Positions 60,575 through 64,000 of a stretch of 64,000 nt of DNA are shown here, one piece after another. Location: the NCBI RefSeq assembly GCF_040151475.1, contig NZ_JBDKWG010000133.1, forward strand, positions 68,760 to 132,759, in the 5' to 3' direction. The position numbers and the translations under genes are program-made. The DNA comes from CAXBNB01 sp040151475. GTDB lineage: Bacteria > Bacteroidota > Bacteroidia > Cytophagales > Cyclobacteriaceae. The notes under the pieces are model-generated. The model made no database searches. It was not told where the DNA came from and saw nothing but the letters and a program-made list of their open reading frames with translations. Numbering within the stretch: the stretch's first letter is position 1; each line of letters opens with the position of its first letter.

Positions 60575-61388
60575 AAATTACAGATTTGGGTATCAAGGAG
60601 AATTTGCAGAAGAAGACGAGGAGACTGGGTTTAATCATTTTGAGTTGAGGGAATATGATCCGATTGTTGGTAAATTTTTAATAGTTGATCCCAAAAGAAT
60701 TGGTTTTTCTCCTTATATAGGTATGTCTAATAATCCGATTCGATTTACTGACCCTGATGGAGGTGGGCCTGAGGATATTATTGTTACTAATAAACAAGGA
60801 AAGGCATTATTTACAGTGGACGATGGAAGGGAAGAGATTACAACTATGACTGCTATTGATTTTTATAAAACGGGTAATCAATGGTTTTCACCGAATGCAG
60901 ATAACTATATGCCTTTAATATCTGTTAGTCCAGAACTTACTAGTTTGTTAGAAAAGAATTTTACCTGGCAAGATATCGTGGATTTTTCAGAACAAACATT
61001 TGGAGCTCCTTCATTTGCTCAATATGGCGATGCAGATTGGAAACGGGCGGCTGAAGGTGCAGATGGACATTTCTTAGTTACTGTAAATGGAAAACCATAT
61101 TGGGCTGATGCAATAGGTCAAATACCTTTTGGTATCTGGGCTTATAAAGAAACAGGAAGTCTTAAAGATGTCATTACTTTAGGGTTCCAGTTCGACAATG
61201 GAAGTCCACTCAACGTTTTGAAGGATAACGTGGAGATGAATAATCATTTTGATATTTATTGGGTGATTAGGGCTGCTCGTTATGCACATGGTAGGTATTA
61301 TAGTATTGGAAATGGGATGTATCAAGAGAGGAATAAAATACCTAGTCCGAATATACTTGGCAGTCCAATAAATAAAAAATTGTTTTAG
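60024..61388 (+). CDS. Orphan Rhs core fragment with toxin-like C-terminus (module 2)
   Basis: The 454-residue frame shares its first 184 residues with module 1 almost exactly. It then has its own Rhs core (YRFGYQGEFAEEDEETGFNH; GKFLIVDPKRIGFSPYIGMS, NNPIRFTDPDGG, ending in the DPDG motif that often marks the toxin junction). The tip of about 205 residues (PEDIIVTNKQGKALFTVDDG; WKRAAEGADGHFLVTVNGK; HFDIYWVIRAARYAHGRYYS) is unrelated to module 1. The conserved-looking His, Asp and Arg in the last block could be catalytic, but no family was recognised. Like module 1, its ATG lies in a REP element. A small membrane-protein gene starts 3 bases after the stop. Confidence 0.83.
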   Translation: MKGRDFVSEVNYSLEVKEGDKLELDVNVFFVEDDNDEVFPGLMGFLASSFGVSNGIGSETAQIYDGLENASGLLALSLTNSSNAPRAYLMCMVFDQDYVLIDPTAGGYDFYAPVPEAAATETQNISLEIDIPENAKYIYTYVANESAGTNVFFDDFTVAQLGVDITQTTDYYPFGSILSHWQKENYRFGYQGEFAEEDEETGFNHFELREYDPIVGKFLIVDPKRIGFSPYIGMSNNPIRFTDPDGGGPEDIIVTNKQGKALFTVDDGREEITTMTAIDFYKTGNQWFSPNADNYMPLISVSPELTSLLEKNFTWQDIVDFSEQTFGAPSFAQYGDADWKRAAEGADGHFLVTVNGKPYWADAIGQIPFGIWAYKETGSLKDVITLGFQFDNGSPLNVLKDNVEMNNHFDIYWVIRAARYAHGRYYSIGNGMYQERNKIPSPNILGSPINKKLF

Positions 61389-61391
61389 AAG

Positions 61392-61751
61392 ATGAAGAAT
61401 ACAATTATTCAATCTGTTCTACTACTAATCTTGGTTTATTTAGGATGGGAGCTAGTTTCTAACATTATAGAACCAAAAGGAAGCAATTGGATGTGGATAA
61501 TGGAAATGAATATATATTCAATTTGGGTCTTTGTTATAATAACAATTGGTAACTATGTATCTGGATTGCATGGCTATAAAGGGATGTTGTTAGTTCTTGT
61601 CTTTCAATTTTTAGTGCTACTGACAATTTGGTTTTTTAAGTTTGACTTAAGACCATTAAGGGCTACATACCTTTTAATTTGTGGTCTTTGTGTGATCGCC
61701 TACCCTGTTTTAGAAAAACATATGCATAAAAAGAAATCGATTGATTTGTAA
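61392..61751 (+). CDS. Small four-helix membrane protein, candidate immunity protein (module 2)
   Basis: The 119-residue protein is almost entirely membrane-embedded, with four predicted helices (IIQSVLLLILVYLGWELVS; YSIWVFVIITIGNYVSGL; MLLVLVFQFLVLLTIWFF; YLLICGLCVIAYPVL) and a basic tail KHMHKKKSIDL. It starts 3 bases after the toxin module 2 stop and ends one base before a REP element. Immunity function is inferred from this position, since polymorphic toxin genes are commonly followed by a specific immunity gene. A membrane location would suit a toxin acting on or across the inner membrane. Confidence 0.7.
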   Translation: MKNTIIQSVLLLILVYLGWELVSNIIEPKGSNWMWIMEMNIYSIWVFVIITIGNYVSGLHGYKGMLLVLVFQFLVLLTIWFFKFDLRPLRATYLLICGLCVIAYPVLEKHMHKKKSIDL

Positions 61752-61752
61752 C

Positions 61753-61809
61753 CCGTTCTTTTAAGTCTTCCGAAGGATGACTTGAAAGTAATGAATGAAA
61801 GGCAGAGAC
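61753..61809 (+). repeat. REP-like element, type A, truncated (copy A3)
   Basis: Hairpin I and the spacer are intact, but the unit breaks off after gcagagac, halfway through hairpin II, where copy B2 begins. It lies directly after the immunity gene of module 2. Confidence 0.82.
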
Positions 61810-61810
61810 C

Positions 61811-61887
61811 CCGTTGTTTTAAGTGTTGCGTAGCACACTTGAAACTTTATAAAGAAATGTAGTGTCTGTGACACGGTGCAAAAGAAG
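61811..61887 (+). repeat. REP-like element, type B (copy B2)
   Basis: This copy matches B1 almost base for base through the aaaagaag end. It sits between A3 and A4, upstream of the RAYT gene and in inverted orientation to B3 downstream of that gene. Confidence 0.85.
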
Positions 61888-61897
61888 CGTGTAGATC

Positions 61898-61976
61898 CCG
61901 TTCTTTTAAGTCTTCCGAAGGATGACTTGAAAGTAATGAATGAAAGGCAGAGACTTTGTCTCGGAAGTAAACCATT
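61898..61976 (+). repeat. REP-like element, type A (copy A4)
   Basis: This is a full type A unit with both hairpins (gcagagac form, tcggaagtaaaccatt end), placed 21 bases before the RAYT start codon. It may provide both a recognition site and 5' leader structure for that gene. Confidence 0.85.
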
Positions 61977-61997
61977 ATAGTTGCTATATTTGATCCT

Positions 61998-62549
61998 ATG
62001 TCGGCTTATAAATTCAATGATCCTGATGGGATTTACTTTGTTACCTTCACGGTGGTAGAGTGGGTAGATATTTTTACCCGATCAGAATACAAGCGCATCG
62101 TATTGGAAAGCCTCCGGTTTTGTCAAAAAGAGAAGGGATTGGAGATTTACGGATGGGTAATAATGAGCAACCACCTGCATTTGATCATATCCAGAGCTGC
62201 CAGTGGTCAGACACTTTCTGATATTGTGCGGGATTTTAAAAAGTTCACGTCTTCAAAAATCATTGAAGCCATAGAAAAGAACAAATGTGAAAGTAGAAGA
62301 AACTGGATGTTGTGGATATTTTCATCTGCAGGCAAGAAAAACCGTAACAATACGAACTACCAGTTTTGGAAGCAGGATAACCATGCTGAGCACTTGATGT
62401 CTAATAAATTTATGGATCAAAAACTGAATTATATACACATGAATCCTGTAAATGCTGATATGGTAGATGAACCGGAAGAGTACCGATATTCAAGTGCCAG
62501 AGACTATTCGGGGAAGAAAGGGTTGCTGTCACTCAAAATGATAGAATAA
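61998..62549 (+). CDS. REP-associated tyrosine transposase (RAYT, Y1/TnpA-REP family)
   Basis: The 183-residue protein is a single-tyrosine HUH transposase related to IS200/IS605 TnpA. It has the strand YFVTFTVVEWVDIF, the HUH pair in WVIMSNHLHLIIS (His 59, His 61), FWKQDNHAEHL, and the catalytic helix LNYIHMNPVNADMV with Tyr 145, followed by YRYSSARDY. The NPV motif after the tyrosine and the WxxxxHxE-like segment are typical of RAYTs, which nick single-stranded REP hairpins. There are no IS200-type ends, but type A and B REP-like elements lie on both sides, as expected for a RAYT and its target family. Function in spreading or recombining the elements is inferred. Confidence 0.92.
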   Translation: MSAYKFNDPDGIYFVTFTVVEWVDIFTRSEYKRIVLESLRFCQKEKGLEIYGWVIMSNHLHLIISRAASGQTLSDIVRDFKKFTSSKIIEAIEKNKCESRRNWMLWIFSSAGKKNRNNTNYQFWKQDNHAEHLMSNKFMDQKLNYIHMNPVNADMVDEPEEYRYSSARDYSGKKGLLSLKMIE

Positions 62550-62551
62550 GT

Positions 62552-62622
62552 GATACCGTGTCACAGACACTGGTTTTCATAATAGGTTTCAAGTGATCTT
62601 TCAGAACACTTAAAACAACAGG
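62552..62622 (-). repeat. REP-like element, type B, inverted and diverged (copy B3)
   Basis: On the minus strand it reads cctgttgttttaagtg, then hairpin I with aagtg/cactt and tct/aga stems around gaa, a spacer, and hairpin II gtgtc/gacac with cgg. The inner stem differs from B1/B2 (tgc/gca) but still pairs. It lies just after the RAYT stop. The stretch 62623-62776 beyond it has no recognised feature. Confidence 0.82.
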
Positions 62623-62776
62623 TAGAGATACTAAGAGTGTATAGTATAGATCGATTTCAGTTCAAAGGGTTTGTTCACAACTCCAGAATAAAGCATTTTG
62701 CGGATTTTGAATACTCACTTTTACAGGATTAATGATTTTGACAAGGTGAAAGAAGAAATGAATATTTAATTAATTA

Positions 62777-63073
62777 TTAACGTTTCTTCCACTTCTTTGG
62801 GTCTTTACTGGTATTGAACACAGCCTTTACGGTGACGATTTTGTTTTCTTCATCAATCGTGAAATGAATCATGTAAGGGTACTTTTTGATAGGCAGGCAA
62901 TGCACGTCATCATACCTGACCTGAAAGAAAGGGTTTGTTTTTAACTTTTTGAAGTAGGTTTTTACTTCGGCGTGGAATTTACGGCCAAGGCCAGGTTTTT
63001 GTTCGTTGTACCAGTCGATACCTTCCTGAATGTCATCATGAGCCTCTGGCTCGGCTTTGATTTTATACGCCAT
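62777..63073 (-). CDS. RelE/ParE-family toxin
   Basis: The 98-residue protein has the RelE/ParE plasmid-stabilisation pattern: MAYKIKAEPEAHDDIQEGID, WYNEQKPGLGRKFHAEVKTY, FFQVRYDDVHCLPIKKYPYM, IHFTIDEENKIVTVKAVFNT, and the final KDPKKW. Such toxins cleave mRNA on ribosomes or inhibit gyrase; RelE and ParE types cannot be separated here. The start codon overlaps the last base of the preceding antitoxin gene, so the two are translationally coupled. Confidence 0.9.
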   Translation of the reverse strand: MAYKIKAEPEAHDDIQEGIDWYNEQKPGLGRKFHAEVKTYFKKLKTNPFFQVRYDDVHCLPIKKYPYMIHFTIDEENKIVTVKAVFNTSKDPKKWKKR

Positions 63074-63282
63074 TAATCAAATCTGAAATTATCCTGTACC
63101 TGATCCCAGTCCAGTAACCTATCAGGGTTTTCTTTAGACTTTAGCGAACGTTCACGTACAATAGCTTTATGCTCTTCAGGAATAATGTCCAGCTCTTCAG
63201 CTTTATCAAAACCAAGATTTTTGACAAGCTCAATAAAGAACTGATACTTACTGTCAGGGATGTTTAATGTGACTTGTTTCAT
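63073..63282 (-). CDS. Antitoxin of the RelE/ParE pair
   Basis: The 69-residue protein starts with a short strand-helix (MKQVTLNIPDSKYQFFIELV), as in ribbon-helix-helix or Phd-like antitoxins found in Bacteroidota. It ends in a charged, probably disordered tail (SKENPDRLLDWDQVQDNFRF) that would wrap the toxin. Its start overlaps the stop of the XRE regulator gene (ATGA) and its end overlaps the toxin start. Confidence 0.83.
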   Translation of the reverse strand: MKQVTLNIPDSKYQFFIELVKNLGFDKAEELDIIPEEHKAIVRERSLKSKENPDRLLDWDQVQDNFRFD

Positions 63283-63647
63283 AATGCAGCTACATTTTTG
63301 TTGAAGAAATCTTTGAACATAGATTTGGTTAACACACCGTCAATGATACGAAAAATCGCTTGCTTGTCCTCTTTTTCCAATTGCTCGATAAGCTTCATTC
63401 GTTCCATTACAGATTTATTTTCAATAGTAACACCTTGTGGTAGATCGCCCTCATGGTTGATGATCTGATCAACGGTCATGTCAAAAAGTTTACTGATCTT
63501 ATCTAAAGCATCGACAGGTGGTTCACCCTCTTCCTTTTCCATTTTGTTGTAGTTGGCAAGGTGCAAACCCGCAGTAGCAGCCTCTTCTTTTTGCAACAGC
63601 CCTTTCTTCGCTCTTATCTCCTTGATGTTTATTCCTACTTGTAGCAT
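63279..63647 (-). CDS. XRE-family helix-turn-helix regulator of the toxin-antitoxin operon
   Basis: ATG 63647 is preferred because it begins a normal HTH_3 domain (INIKEIRAKKGLLQKEEAAT, LHLANYNKMEKEEGEPPVDA, LDKISKLFDMTVDQIINHEG). The longer open frame extends into a REP element and has no domain there. The 122-residue protein has a C-terminal helical part (VMERMKLIEQLEKEDKQAIF). It is first in a three-gene operon, regulator-antitoxin-toxin, with four-base overlaps, and probably represses the operon. Confidence 0.86.
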   Translation of the reverse strand: MLQVGINIKEIRAKKGLLQKEEAATAGLHLANYNKMEKEEGEPPVDALDKISKLFDMTVDQIINHEGDLPQGVTIENKSVMERMKLIEQLEKEDKQAIFRIIDGVLTKSMFKDFFNKNVAAL

Positions 63648-63709
63648 ATCTCTATAAATACGGTATAGTACAAAGATAGTCTTAAAGTGAATTTTAAGCA
63701 ATGTAAGCC

Positions 63710-63785
63710 CCGTTCTTTTAAGTCTCTTCCGAAGGATGACTTGAAAGTAATGAATGAAAGAGACTTTGTCTCGGTGGTAAACTAT
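63710..63785 (+). repeat. REP-like element, type A (copy A5)
   Basis: It matches the other type A units but has two extra bases in hairpin I (aagtctcttcc) and lacks the gtag/gcag before hairpin II. It lies upstream of the toxin-antitoxin operon, close to the right-edge IS start. Confidence 0.82.
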
Positions 63786-63920
63786 CAATCAAGCTAAAAG
63801 CTTCAAACAAAGTCAAACCACAAGTTACGCTGCACTAAACTTGCGGTAGAAAAGTGGATCCTGGAACTGCTACATTTGACAGGACAGTAAGTTAAGCTCG
63901 TTAAGCTAAATTTACATAAG

Positions 63921-64000
63921 ATGAAACAAGAAAGAAGACACTTCGATAAGGAGTTCAAAATGATGGCAGTAAATCTGTGTTTGACAGGGAAGTCAACCAA
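63921..64000 (+). CDS. Start of an IS3-type transposase OrfA (cut by the window edge)
   Basis: From ATG 63921 the visible 26 codons read MKQERRHFDKEFKMMAVNLC and LTGKST, the N-terminus of a transposase helix-turn-helix domain (pattern of R.. ..EFK..AV.L...GKS). The probable left end of the element is just upstream, near the gacaggacagtaagttaagc stretch at about 63878. The opposite-strand frame here is a shadow. The family is judged from this short piece only. Confidence 0.6.
   Translation, partial: MKQERRHFDKEFKMMAVNLCLTGKST

Noticed and set aside
60267..60638. 123-residue minus-strand frame opposite the second Rhs fragment
   Set aside because: It is antisense to the conserved Rhs core and not supported by any motif.
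62640..62735. Open plus-strand stretch after B3 encoding about 25 residues
   Set aside because: There is no start codon in a sensible place and no recognisable family; it may be a remnant but cannot be supported.
57689..63785. CRISPR array suggested by repeated units at regular positions
   Set aside because: The repeats are long, hairpin-bearing, irregularly spaced, separated by genes and accompanied by a RAYT; no cas genes or spacers are present.
63648..63788. 47-residue N-terminal extension of the XRE regulator
   Set aside because: It translates a REP element and spacer; the normal HTH domain begins at the ATG at 63647.
63803..64000. Minus-strand frame at the right edge
   Set aside because: The plus strand here starts a transposase-like reading frame at 63921 preceded by an IS-end-like sequence; the minus frame is Ser/Cys-rich noise.

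Overview
The window looks like chromosome of a Bacteroidota bacterium, most likely a marine-type member of the Cytophagales. It is AT-rich and carries two SusC/SusD pairs, an ECF sigma/FecR pair, type IX secretion (Por) C-terminal sorting domains on three large secreted proteins, many lipoproteins with a Cys lipobox, a long Bacteroidota-type LysS, and a few TAnnTTTG promoter-like boxes. No rRNA, tRNA or CRISPR array was seen.

Layout. (1) 1-1469: a truncated FecR anti-sigma factor and its ECF sigma factor, followed by a 152-bp element framed by 11-bp direct repeats (1662-1835). (2) 1878-6972: a secreted metallophosphoesterase, lysC, metX and metZ, with a SAM-I riboswitch and intrinsic terminator ahead of metZ. 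(3) 7161-11510: a lipoprotein SMP-30-like lactonase, a Tat-exported Gfo/Idh/MocA oxidoreductase, and lysS facing it across a bidirectional terminator. (4) 11643-20168: a 2841-residue T9SS surface protein. (5) 20544-32026: a tightly overlapping nine-gene operon that combines an FtsX/LolD-type exporter, a molybdate/tungstate-type ABC importer with a double-domain binding protein, a MoaD-like sulfur carrier ending in GG, an E1-like (ThiF/MoeB) enzyme, a 1476-residue PQQ-propeller lipoprotein with an embedded methyltransferase-like fold, and a membrane-anchored protein of unknown function. (6) 32252-55671: a SusCD-type uptake locus without any recognisable glycoside hydrolase. It has two tandem SusC-SusD-fasciclin modules, LamG surface proteins, one apparently active phosphodiesterase and one degenerate paralogue, an FAD amine oxidase-like enzyme, and an AgaS-type isomerase/deaminase, PfkB kinase and DeoR regulator. 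(7) 55801-57328: an outer-membrane-like protein whose signal peptide is out of frame by one base in a ten-base homopolymer. (8) 57689-64000: two orphan Rhs C-terminal toxin modules, each followed by a candidate immunity gene, then a REP-associated tyrosine transposase (RAYT), a toxin-antitoxin operon and the start of an IS. Every junction in this stretch carries a two-hairpin REP-like element.

The strongest candidates for undescribed biology are the REP/RAYT-punctuated Rhs toxin-immunity array at the right end, the Mo/W-importer/sulfur-carrier/PQQ-propeller operon in the middle, and the uptake locus that pairs an intact phosphodiesterase with an apparent pseudoenzyme. All functional calls rest on reading motifs by eye; no database search was possible.
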